A DNA stretch of 18,569 nt from Calditrichota bacterium (GTDB lineage Bacteria; Zixibacteria; MSB-5A5; GN15; FEB-12): positions 1 to 18,569 of the forward strand of contig QQUK01000224.1 in assembly GCA_008501655.1 (NCBI GenBank), written 5' to 3'. Both the position numbers and the translations under genes were made by a program. Numbering within the stretch: the stretch's first letter is position 1; every line of letters begins with the position of its first letter. The notes beneath the pieces are model-generated. The model ran no database searches, was not told the DNA's origin, and saw nothing but the letters and a program-made list of their open reading frames with translations. This document shows positions 7,988 to 15,058 of this stretch, piece by piece.

Positions 7988-8673
7988 GCTGTTTCTCCAT
8001 TGACAATTTTACCGTAATGCATCCTGATAATCCGCTGGGCGGAGTTTTCGGCAAGTGACATATCATGTGTTACCATGATAACCGTGATTCCTTTATCGTG
8101 TAAGTCTTTTAAAAGTGATGCTATCTGTTGGGAGTTTTCCAAATCGAGGTTTCCGGTCGGTTCATCAGCAAAAAGGACTTCAGGTTCTTTGACCAGCGCC
8201 CGGGCAACAGCAACGCGCTGCTGTTCACCGCCCGACATATCAGCCGGTCGATGGTCAAGCCGGTCGGAAAGACCGACTGAGGCAAGCATCGCTTCTGCTT
8301 TTGCCGTCCGTTCCGATTTTGGGGTGTCGTCAAAATATAAAGCCATCTCGACATTGCGAAGTGCGGTATAATGGGGAATCAGATTAAACGACTGAAAAAT
8401 CATTCCGATTTTTTTGGCACGGTATTGGGCAAACTGCCTGCGTGAGAAATCAGAAAGTTTATTCCCTTCAGCATAAATCTCCCCCGAAGTAGGTGTGTCA
8501 AGTCCGGCGAGAAGATTAAGGATTGTCGATTTACCGGAACCGGATGACCCGACTATAGCCGTGTAATCACCTTTGTTGATGGAAAGGGAGACCTCATCAA
8601 CTGCCTTAACGGTGTAAGTTCCGCGGATATAATGACGGCAGAGATTTTTCGTTTCGAATAAGCGGTTGTTCAT
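7984..8673 (-). CDS. LolD/MacB-like ABC transporter ATP-binding protein
   Basis: Energises the FtsX-like permease encoded next. The 229 residues carry Walker A GSSGSGKST (42-50), Q-loop Q94 in 'IGMIFQSFNLIP', signature SGGEQQRVAVARAL (147-160), Walker B VLFADEPTGNLD (166-177) with E171, and the switch histidine H203 in 'VTHD'. 'FQSFNLIPHYTALRNVE' and 'DEPTGNLD' are diagnostic of the LolD/MacB/FtsE group. It is the first gene of a leftward three-gene unit, ATPase-permease-hydrolase, held together by a 4-nt overlap and then a 2-nt gap. The ribosome site is weak: the nearest purine-rich AGG is about 14 nt from the ATG. A promoter candidate is at 8709-8737. Lipoprotein trafficking and efflux of a small molecule are both compatible with the sequence. 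Confidence 0.93.
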   Translation of the reverse strand: MNNRLFETKNLCRHYIRGTYTVKAVDEVSLSINKGDYTAIVGSSGSGKSTILNLLAGLDTPTSGEIYAEGNKLSDFSRRQFAQYRAKKIGMIFQSFNLIPHYTALRNVEMALYFDDTPKSERTAKAEAMLASVGLSDRLDHRPADMSGGEQQRVAVARALVKEPEVLFADEPTGNLDLENSQQIASLLKDLHDKGITVIMVTHDMSLAENSAQRIIRMHYGKIVNGETA

Positions 8674-8708
8674 TTATTGGTATACGGCCTGAATTAACAT
8701 TTGTTTTG

Positions 8709-8737
8709 TTTATACGCAGAAAAGAGGTGAGAGGCAA
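8709..8737 (-). promoter_or_regulatory. Candidate promoter of the MacB-like exporter operon
   Basis: Reading leftward, TTGCCT (8737-8732), exactly 17 nt, then TATAAA (8714-8709). Initiation near 8702 would give a leader of about 29 nt to the ATG at 8673. It is one of the better promoter candidates in the window. Confidence 0.5.
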
Positions 8738-8784
8738 GGTTTAAATATATGAGTGGTTTGCAAATACCTATATGAAGTTATGTT

Positions 8785-8999
8785 ATGTCAGGTGCTGATT
8801 CACCGAAGGTGGATTGTCACCTGACATTCTAAGCTGTCAGTTCACACTTTCCTTCGGCGCGTAGGAACTGACAGAACAGAAAGAGCAGTAAAGTAAACTT
8901 TTTAGAATTGTGCAAGGCAGACGTCCCCGTCTGCCGGTCTCATAATTGTCGGGTTTCTCGATTTTGAATGCTCTCGCATTCAAACCAACGGAACCCGAC
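8785..8999. repeat. Cluster of four hairpin-forming inverted repeats in the gap upstream of the DUF2971 gene
   Basis: The gene-free stretch 8674-9070 is dominated by four units. (A) ATGTCAGGTG (8785-8794) pairs with CACCTGACAT (8818-8827), with a smaller CACC/GGTG hairpin inside. (B) CTGTCAGTTC (8834-8843) pairs with GAACTGACAG (8865-8874). (C) GGCAGACG (8916-8923), loop TCCC, CGTCTGCC (8928-8935). (D) GTCGGGTT (8948-8955) pairs with AACCCGAC (8992-8999), enclosing TTTGAATGC (8963-8971), loop TCTC, GCATTCAAA (8976-8984). No regular spacing and no coding frame explain them. They resemble REP-like dispersed repeats. A structured RNA is the alternative. The rest of the gap holds the promoter candidates at 8709-8737 and 9010-9038. 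Confidence 0.8.
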
Positions 9000-9009
9000 C
9001 TACTTTAAC

Positions 9010-9038
9010 TTGACCATAAATTAATATTTTGGTTAAAT
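9010..9038 (+). promoter_or_regulatory. Candidate promoter of the DUF2971 gene
   Basis: TTGACC (9010-9015), 17-nt spacer, TTAAAT (9033-9038). It starts 11 nt after the last palindrome arm. Initiation near 9045 fits the ATG at 9071 and would exclude the upstream in-frame ATG at 9029, which lies inside the promoter. The region is so AT-rich that chance matches are likely. Confidence 0.35.
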
Positions 9039-9061
9039 ATAGAATAATTATTAGATATTTT

Positions 9062-9066
9062 GGAGG
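9062..9066 (+). promoter_or_regulatory. Ribosome binding site deciding the start of the DUF2971 gene
   Basis: GGAGG ends 4 nt before ATG 9071. The in-frame ATG at 9029 has no purine-rich site before it and would add 14 residues ahead of the conserved 'FLYKYR' start of the family. Confidence 0.8.
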
Positions 9067-9070
9067 ACTT

Positions 9071-9865
9071 ATGGATTACCCATCATTTCTATATAAGTAT
9101 CGAAATTGGGAAAACGATTATAATAAAATCGAATTACTTGATAGTGAATTATATTTTACTTCTGCATTAAATTTTAATGATCCATTTGAATGTAAAATCC
9201 CATTGAACTACGAAGATGAAAGTGAGGAATATATCAGAAAAAGTATAGCTTATCATATAAAAGAAAGAGACAAAAATATTTCGGATGCTGATTTACATAA
9301 AGAAGTTGACTATTGGTACAATAAAAAGAATTGGTCTAATCCTGATAATATAGAATTGATGTTAGCCAAACTAAATAGTATAGGACTTTATTCATTAAGT
9401 TCAACTTACGATAACATTTTAATGTGGTCACATTATGCAAACTCTCATAGAGGATTTTGTATTAGTTATGATATAAAAAAACTTAGACAATTTTTTGAAA
9501 CGGAGTACTTTGATAATTATAATAATCTAGTAAATCTCGTAGAGGTAAAATATTATGAGGAATTTCCTAATTTTCTACCATCTGATCTAAATTCACAACA
9601 ATACTATGAATTACCCATATCTTCAAAAGCGATTGATTGGGAATATGAAGGAGAGTATCGGTTTTATATCATGGATCATGTAAATATTAAAGTTAAAGTC
9701 CCATTGAATGTCATTGATTCGATTTACTTGGGGTGTCAAATGCCTTTAGAAATAAAATCCAAAATTAAAAAATATTTACTAACTAGAGAATATAAAGTCA
9801 AATTATTTCAATCAAATCGCAATAAGGATGCATTTAAATTAAATTTTAAAGAGATTCAGTATTAA
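9071..9865 (+). CDS. DUF2971 family protein
   Basis: Function unknown. The 264 residues carry the conserved blocks I associate with DUF2971: LYKYR (7-11), 'LYFTSALNFNDPFE' (27-40), 'LMWSHYANSHRGFCISYD' (117-134), 'KAIDWEYEGEYRFYI' (186-200) with W190, E193, E195 and R197, and 'IYLGCQM' (218-224). There is no signal peptide or membrane helix, so it is cytoplasmic. Composition differs sharply from its neighbours: bases 9121-9180 have 11 G or C in 60, against 29 in 60 for 7621-7680 in the exporter permease gene, and codons favour AAT, ATA, TTA and AAA. It stands alone, on the opposite strand to both flanking genes, with palindrome clusters on either side of the locus. Horizontal acquisition is inferred. 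The family is scattered across bacteria; a role in phage or stress response, or an ADP-ribosyltransferase-like fold, is speculation. Confidence 0.85.
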   Translation: MDYPSFLYKYRNWENDYNKIELLDSELYFTSALNFNDPFECKIPLNYEDESEEYIRKSIAYHIKERDKNISDADLHKEVDYWYNKKNWSNPDNIELMLAKLNSIGLYSLSSTYDNILMWSHYANSHRGFCISYDIKKLRQFFETEYFDNYNNLVNLVEVKYYEEFPNFLPSDLNSQQYYELPISSKAIDWEYEGEYRFYIMDHVNIKVKVPLNVIDSIYLGCQMPLEIKSKIKKYLLTREYKVKLFQSNRNKDAFKLNFKEIQY

Positions 9866-9878
9866 GATAAGTTCCCCT

Positions 9879-10685
9879 TTACTCAGTCGTACTTACCACC
9901 AAATCAATCTCTGTAAAGACATCCAACTCCGTCCCCTCAGCTTCCGATTGTTCGAGCACTGTTTCCGGCAGATAGTTTTCATCGGTGCGGGTGGTGATGA
10001 TGCCGACTTTAAGTGATTTATCATCGAGTAAAGCTCTCGCTTCATCAAGCGGCAGTCCGATGATTTTTGGCATAAATGTAAAATTAGATGCCCGGCCCCG
10101 GTTGACCATCAGATTGACCGGTGTACCAAGCGGGATTTCGGTACCGAAGTTCGGATAGGAAAAGACGACAACTTTTTCCGGAAGAGTATCGGAAAACGCC
10201 CAGGCGATTTCGCCGAGTTCAAGACCGGATGTTTCCAAATCAAGAATCGCCTGCCGGACGGAGAGTCCGCCAAGCTGCGGTATCGCTACATTTTTCTGAC
10301 CGAGGGATACAACAAAGCGAATTATCCGGCCATCTTTGACTTTGGTTCCGGCTATCGGAAACTGCGCAAGAATGACACCTTTTTCTATTCCGGGAGAATA
10401 TTCCTCAGATGAGATTTCGTAACTCAGGTTGAGGTCTTCAACCCCGGCCTGGGCTTCGATTATTCTCTGTTTGGTAAAATCGGGGAGAGGAAATTCATCA
10501 CCATGCCGGGTAATAATCGGCATGACGATTGAGTTCATGATAAAATAAATGACAAGCAGAATGATAAACGGAATCCCGCCCCAGATAGCAGCAAGCCGTT
10601 TGTAAGTGCCTTCGGGAAAATACTTATCAAACAAACTTTCAGGTTTTCCGTTCTGTTTACTTAATCTTGATGCCTGTACATTCAT
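9879..10685 (-). CDS. Membrane-anchored protein with three PASTA domains
   Basis: A 268-residue single-pass protein: basic cytoplasmic N-terminus (1-33), one TM helix at about 35-57 ('IWGGIPFIILLVIYFIMNSIVMPII'), then three extracytoplasmic PASTA repeats at about 65-129, 131-196 and 203-267. The repeats show the usual 'P.l.G....A...L...GL..G.i' pattern ('IPQLGGLSVRQAILDLETSGLELGEI', 'MPKIIGLPLDEARALLDDKSLKVGII') and strand endings 'VVSLG', 'MVNRG' and 'VVST'. PASTA domains bind peptidoglycan or muropeptides in Ser/Thr kinases and PBPs. Here no kinase or transpeptidase domain is attached, so a sensor or scaffold role in the envelope is inferred. It lies downstream of rsmB on the same strand, separated by about 330 nt of palindromic repeats. 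The ribosome site is weak. A TATAAT at 10690-10695 is only 4 nt from the ATG, so either initiation is leaderless or that match is chance. Confidence 0.9.
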   Translation of the reverse strand: MNVQASRLSKQNGKPESLFDKYFPEGTYKRLAAIWGGIPFIILLVIYFIMNSIVMPIITRHGDEFPLPDFTKQRIIEAQAGVEDLNLSYEISSEEYSPGIEKGVILAQFPIAGTKVKDGRIIRFVVSLGQKNVAIPQLGGLSVRQAILDLETSGLELGEIAWAFSDTLPEKVVVFSYPNFGTEIPLGTPVNLMVNRGRASNFTFMPKIIGLPLDEARALLDDKSLKVGIITTRTDENYLPETVLEQSEAEGTELDVFTEIDLVVSTTE

Positions 10686-10710
10686 ACCGATTATATTCTT
10701 TTATAAAACA

Positions 10711-10926
10711 CACTTCGACAAGCTCAGTGTGATATCATTTGTGTTGTCAGACATCCTGCCTGACAATCTTTTCATTCAACGTGCCTTGTGAATCTTCAGA
10801 TTCGCAAGGATTTCATTTGAGTCTGAAGACTCAAATGACACATTTTTCAAGTCGCATCCAACTTCACTTTATGTGACTTAGTAAAAGTCTGTCATTGCGA
10901 GCAAGCAAAGCGGACGTGGCAATCTT
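10711..10926. repeat. Second palindrome cluster, between rsmB and the PASTA gene
   Basis: The 333-nt gap 10686-11018 has no credible ORF. It holds: CACTTCGACAAGCTCAGTGT (10711-10730), which I recognise as resembling a widespread dispersed bacterial repeat; TTGTCAG (10744-10750) pairing with CTGACAA (10760-10766); CCTTGTGAATC (10784-10794), loop TTCA, GATTCGCAAGG (10799-10809), with one G-T pair; TCATTTGAGTC (10813-10823), loop TGAA, GACTCAAATGA (10828-10838), perfect over 11 bp; and a segment starting GTCATTGCGAG (10891-10926), which resembles the 'GTCATTGCGAG...GCAATCT' repeat known from many genomes. The remaining bases 10927-11018 are AT-rich with nothing recognisable. The similarity to known repeats is from memory, not a search. 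Confidence 0.78.
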
Positions 10927-11018
10927 TTTCTTCATCTTTGATACACACAAGAGTTCGAAAAAAACAGATAAAAATCAAGTTTAAAAAAGAAATTTGTAAC
11001 CTGTTTGAATAATTGAAT

Positions 11019-12374
11019 TTACTGTGCTTTTCGGCGAAGCCTTGCACAAAATGAACCGTCAAGTTTATCAATAAACGGATATGTCTTCACAAATCCACGG
11101 CTTGAGACAATATCATCCGGGAAGTATTCAGATGCTGATTCGATTTCAAAATCTTTGTGGGTTAACAGAAATTCCTCGACGATCTGGTCATTCTCCTGAC
11201 GGATAATCGTACAGGTCGAGTAGACAAGGGTGCCGCCCGGTTTGACAAGTTTTGATGCCCGCCCGAGCATGGAAATCTGAATACGGGCAAGTTTGGCGAT
11301 ATCCGATTCATTTTTTGTCCAGCGTAAATCTGAATGTTTTCCGGCGGTACCCCAACCGGAACAAGGGGGGTCAAGCAGAACCCGGTCGAATCCTTCACCT
11401 TTAAAATCATACATGTCAGCAATCACCGGTGAGATTATTGAAACTCCCAATCGTTCTGCATTTTCAACAAGCATCTCCAGCCGTTCCCGTGTTTTATCAA
11501 TCGCGGTAACCCGACCTTTGTTGCGCATACGAATAGCGGCATAAGTCGTTTTACCACCGGGTGCTGCTGTCAAGTCGACAACATTATTTCCCGGTCTTGG
11601 ATTCAGCAGCCGGACAGCCATGCCGGATGATTCATCCTGTACATAGACTTTCCCGCTTTGTATCAATTCTTTTTCAAGGGGAAGACCGCTTGATAAGATA
11701 TGTAAAAACTCCGGAAGATATTTCCCTTCAGAAAACTCAACCTCGTTTTGCTTCATCAGTTCAGCAACTTCGGCCGGTTTTGTTTTGAGAAAATTTACCC
11801 GGTACGTGACATGGGGCGGTTCATTGTAGTATGCTAAAAGTTTTTCTGTGTTTTCAAATCCGAATTCTTTCAGACAGTATTCGACAAAATGGTCCGGGTA
11901 GCTATAGAAATCCCCAAGATATTTAACCGGTTCATCATCTTTGTTTGCAAATTTAACTTTATGCGGCTCTCTGAGCGATGCACGCATAACAGCATTGACA
12001 AGATTTGCTTTTGGTTTTCCGCACATGAAATTTGCAAGATTTACTGATTCGGAAACTGCGGCAGCATCGGGAATGCGGTCGGTGAATTTCAACTGATAAA
12101 ATCCAAGACGTAATATATTGTGTAGTTTAAAAGGAAGTTTCGCTGATGGCTTGGCAAGATAGAATTTAATTTCGTGATCCAAACGCCGTTTCATCTTTAC
12201 GGTACCGTTTACCAACTGCAGATAAAACCGTTTATCTATTGGACGGAAATTTTTATTTTGTGTTGCGTAACGGACAGCTTTGTCGAACGGTTCTCCCTGT
12301 TCAAAATGTACAAGTGTTTCAAGACATGCCGCTCGAACGATATCATATTTTCTTTTTTCTGTATGTTCTGTCAT
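11019..12374 (-). CDS. rsmB: 16S rRNA (cytosine-967-C5)-methyltransferase RsmB
   Basis: Methylates C967 of 16S rRNA (E. coli numbering) with S-adenosylmethionine, acting on naked rRNA before 30S assembly. The 451 residues have the full RsmB plan: an N-terminal NusB-like RNA-binding domain (about 8-140, with 'RPIDKRFYLQLVNGTVKMKRRLD' and 'IPDAAAVSESVNLA'), a linker, and the Rossmann methyltransferase. SAM motif I is 'VVDLTAAPGGKTTYAA' (265-280). Motif IV is DPPCSGWGT (335-343) with C338. Motif VI is YSTCTI (385-390) with C388, the nucleophilic cysteine in this family. 'QDESSGMAVRLLNPRPG' (246-262) is the canonical lead-in. The start codon directly abuts the stop of the upstream radical SAM gene with no gap, so the two are probably one transcript. 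Length and motifs are complete. Confidence 0.95.
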   Translation of the reverse strand: MTEHTEKRKYDIVRAACLETLVHFEQGEPFDKAVRYATQNKNFRPIDKRFYLQLVNGTVKMKRRLDHEIKFYLAKPSAKLPFKLHNILRLGFYQLKFTDRIPDAAAVSESVNLANFMCGKPKANLVNAVMRASLREPHKVKFANKDDEPVKYLGDFYSYPDHFVEYCLKEFGFENTEKLLAYYNEPPHVTYRVNFLKTKPAEVAELMKQNEVEFSEGKYLPEFLHILSSGLPLEKELIQSGKVYVQDESSGMAVRLLNPRPGNNVVDLTAAPGGKTTYAAIRMRNKGRVTAIDKTRERLEMLVENAERLGVSIISPVIADMYDFKGEGFDRVLLDPPCSGWGTAGKHSDLRWTKNESDIAKLARIQISMLGRASKLVKPGGTLVYSTCTIIRQENDQIVEEFLLTHKDFEIESASEYFPDDIVSSRGFVKTYPFIDKLDGSFCARLRRKAQ

Positions 12375-14885
12375 TTATTCTATATCCAATAGTTTAATTT
12401 TGTTTCCCGATTCATCAACTTTGAAAAGTTCCTCGCGATGCATGAAGTTTGTCAGATACAAATCAAAATCATCCGCAAGCAGTGCCTGTAAAACTTCCGA
12501 TGGTTTTGCATAACCGCCTTCTCCAAGTCCCAAAGTCATATAGAGGGTATCGTCAGTAAGTGACATTTCATATATAGCCGGTCTGATATCAAGTTTGAGA
12601 ATATCACTTTTTTTCTGCCGTTCGATTACTAATGAATCAGAAGAAAGAATAGTATTGATTCGGTCACTTAATTTTTCATTGTTTTTAATATATGTAACCG
12701 GAATCCGGTACGATGCTCTGTTTAACTGTGACGAGATAGATTTGGATTTGGAAAGAACAATTTTGGCGTCATAAATAGTCAGACCGTCCGGTAACACTTC
12801 TTTGAGCTTTTCCGCCATGTACGGCATAAAATTTGTCTCGAAGGTTATATCAATAATTTCCGTCTCCGAAGTAAATCCGAGGGGAAGGGGAGGACCGAAG
12901 GAAAGTTTCATCGATGGATTAAAGCCCTGCGAATACATCACCGGTAATTTTGCCATGCGGATTATTCGTTCGAGGAATTTTACATTGTCCAGATGCCCCA
13001 TGTACTTATAGCGCGAATCTTTTCCCCAGATAAATCGGACTCTGTTTTTTGTCGGAGCAACAACACTTTGGGAGACGATTTTCTTTTTACTCCGCCCGAA
13101 CTGCATATTCTGTCTGTCTATGTCCGATTCATCATTCTCACGTATCTTTGGTGTATAGTCTTTAAGCTGCGTTGAAGTCCGCTGTCTCTCTTTTTGCAGA
13201 TGTTCCACAGAGACACCTTTTCGAATCAATGACCAGGGGAGGGTTTGAGAAAAAGGTATCGGTTTAATCAACTGTTCAAAGTCAACATCATGATACACAA
13301 AAGCATCTTTCCATTTTTCAAAATCAAAATATTCATTCCATCCTTCAAACTTCCCGCCGTTTTCAAAAACAGTCTGAATAACTTTTCCGATCTCTCGCCC
13401 GCCTCTGCCGATGATTGCCTGAAGCAGGGCTGACTCGACCGAAGGATATTTAAACTGTATCGACCTGACCGGACAGCTGTTTTTTACATAGGTAACTCTT
13501 CGGAGAACTTCATCCGCCGGTATAAGCTCATCCCATTGGAAGGGAGTATGAGGTTTTGGGACAAAGGGAGAAAGGGTGACATTGATTGTCTTTCGTCCGG
13601 GAAACTGCATTCCGATGTCATTTATTTTTTTGACAATCCGGTTGATTCCGTCAAGATCCTTGTCTGTCTCTGTCGGCAGTCCGATCATGAAATAAAGTTT
13701 TATCGTAGTCCAGCCTTTTTCAAAGGCGAGTGAAGCTGTGTCAAAAATAGCTTCATCAGTAATATCTTTGCGGATAAACTGTCTGAGCCGTTCAGTTCCG
13801 GCTTCAGCGGAGATAGTCAATCCGGATTTTCTAACTTTTTTTACAGCATTCAAGAGTTTGGCACTGATTGACCCGGGACGAAGTGACGGCAGATTGACTG
13901 AAATTTTCTGAGGTTCAAATTTACGGGCAAGCATCGATGCAAGGTTATCTATTTCGGCATAGTCTGATGATGAGAGCGAAAGAAGCGTGACTTCCTCTGC
14001 ACCGGAAAATTTCATCTGAGTCTCAATCAACTCAACGATTTCATTTATTTCACGCATCCGTACCGGTCGATATACCGGTCCTGCCTGGCAAAAACGACAA
14101 CCCTGTGGACAACCGCGCATGATTTCAACCGATAGATGTTCATGGACGACTTCGACAAGCGGTACAATCGGTTTTTCCGGGTAGTATTCTCTTTTGAGAT
14201 CCGGTTCAATCCGGCTTTTAACATATTCAGGAACAAAATCAAAGAGTGGTTGTAAGTCGTTATCATAAAAGGCTGGGATATACACCGACTCTACCTGCTG
14301 AACAACCAGTTTCAGTTTTTCCTTTTTTAATTTTTCGCTGTTAGTGTGAAGGATATCAAGAATTTCAATAATTCCTTCTTCACCATCACCGATGAAAAAG
14401 ATATCAATAAACTCAGCAAGAGGTTCCGGATTATAAGCTGCCGGTCCACCGGCTAAGATTATCGGGTCTTCTTCCGAGCGGTCTTTTGATTTTATAGGGA
14501 TGCCCGAGAGATCTAAAATATTTAACACATTTGTATAAACAAGTTCAAAAGATAAAGTAAAACCGACAGCATCAAATGATTTTACTTCACGGGATGTTTC
14601 AAGCGAAAAGAGAGGGATATTTTCTTTACGAAGAACTTCCTCAGCATCAATATCTACGGCAAACAAGCGTTCACATAAAAAACGGTCGTATGAGTTGATA
14701 ATATGATACAGAGTTTGTAAGCCGACATACGATTGTCCGATTTCATATTTATCAGGGAATACATGGAGATAAGAGAGTTTTCCTTCGGGCTTTTTTTGGA
14801 TAGTACCCGGCTCACCGCCGGCATACCGGCCCGGTTTGATGACATACGGGAAGAACTTCTGTTCTAAGAGATTTTTCAAATTCAT
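12375..14885 (-). CDS. Radical SAM protein (TIGR03960-like) fused to a C-terminal DUF2344/TIGR03936-like domain
   Basis: An 836-residue cytoplasmic iron-sulfur enzyme of unknown substrate. The N-terminal 180 residues resemble a B12-binding-type domain ('ILAGGPAAYNPEPLAEFIDIFFIGDGEEG') but lack the cobalamin-ligating DxHxxG motif. The radical SAM core follows: 'VEIMRGCPQGCRFCQAG' with the 4Fe-4S cysteines C259, C263 and C266, then 'SISAEAGTERLRQFIRKDI'-type strands (358-375) and 'IKLYFMIGLPTETDKD' (395-410). After a charged linker (about 560-612), residues about 614-830 match the radical SAM-linked DUF2344 module: 'RVRFIWGKDSRYKYMGHLDN', 'YSQGFNPSMKLSFGPPLPLG' (651-670), 'SETEIIDI'. In some bacteria these are two adjacent genes; here they are one frame. 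Proposed links to tRNA or ribosome modification rest only on gene neighbourhood. The rsmB gene directly downstream fits that idea. The ribosome site is weak. Confidence 0.92.
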   Translation of the reverse strand: MNLKNLLEQKFFPYVIKPGRYAGGEPGTIQKKPEGKLSYLHVFPDKYEIGQSYVGLQTLYHIINSYDRFLCERLFAVDIDAEEVLRKENIPLFSLETSREVKSFDAVGFTLSFELVYTNVLNILDLSGIPIKSKDRSEEDPIILAGGPAAYNPEPLAEFIDIFFIGDGEEGIIEILDILHTNSEKLKKEKLKLVVQQVESVYIPAFYDNDLQPLFDFVPEYVKSRIEPDLKREYYPEKPIVPLVEVVHEHLSVEIMRGCPQGCRFCQAGPVYRPVRMREINEIVELIETQMKFSGAEEVTLLSLSSSDYAEIDNLASMLARKFEPQKISVNLPSLRPGSISAKLLNAVKKVRKSGLTISAEAGTERLRQFIRKDITDEAIFDTASLAFEKGWTTIKLYFMIGLPTETDKDLDGINRIVKKINDIGMQFPGRKTINVTLSPFVPKPHTPFQWDELIPADEVLRRVTYVKNSCPVRSIQFKYPSVESALLQAIIGRGGREIGKVIQTVFENGGKFEGWNEYFDFEKWKDAFVYHDVDFEQLIKPIPFSQTLPWSLIRKGVSVEHLQKERQRTSTQLKDYTPKIRENDESDIDRQNMQFGRSKKKIVSQSVVAPTKNRVRFIWGKDSRYKYMGHLDNVKFLERIIRMAKLPVMYSQGFNPSMKLSFGPPLPLGFTSETEIIDITFETNFMPYMAEKLKEVLPDGLTIYDAKIVLSKSKSISSQLNRASYRIPVTYIKNNEKLSDRINTILSSDSLVIERQKKSDILKLDIRPAIYEMSLTDDTLYMTLGLGEGGYAKPSEVLQALLADDFDLYLTNFMHREELFKVDESGNKIKLLDIE

Positions 14886-14921
14886 ACCTTAGGTGCTTCG
14901 CTTTCTTTAACTTACGGAAAC

Positions 14922-14949
14922 AGTATAGTATATATAGTTAAAAAGGCAA
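14922..14949 (-). promoter_or_regulatory. Candidate promoter of the radical SAM-rsmB unit
   Basis: Reading leftward, TTGCCT (14949-14944), 16 nt, TATACT (14927-14922). Initiation near 14915 gives a leader of about 30 nt to the ATG at 14885. The -10 matches 5 of 6 consensus bases, but the region is AT-rich and offers other TATA-like hexamers. Confidence 0.43.
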
Positions 14950-14988
14950 GAGCTAAAATATAAACTGTAATTGTATATAAAATAGCTG

Positions 14989-15016
14989 TTTACAATTTTA
15001 AGTAATAGTGTATATT
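14989..15016 (+). promoter_or_regulatory. Candidate promoter of the secreted TSP3/dockerin-like gene
   Basis: TTTACA (14989-14994), 16 nt, TATATT (15011-15016), with initiation near 15023 and a leader of about 36 nt. It is divergent from the radical SAM promoter across a strongly AT-rich stretch. GGGAG (15048-15052) 6 nt before the ATG at 15059 supports the start. Confidence 0.38.
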
Positions 15017-15058
15017 TTAGTCAACGATAAGTGTTTTTAGATAATTCGGGAGCGGGTT

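Noticed and set aside
8785..8999. CRISPR array
   Set aside because: The hairpins have different sequences and irregular spacing. There is no repeated unit with spacers and no cas gene.
9029..9070. Upstream ATG adding 14 residues to the DUF2971 protein
   Set aside because: No ribosome site precedes it, it lies in the candidate promoter, and GGAGG sits just before ATG 9071, where the family homology begins.
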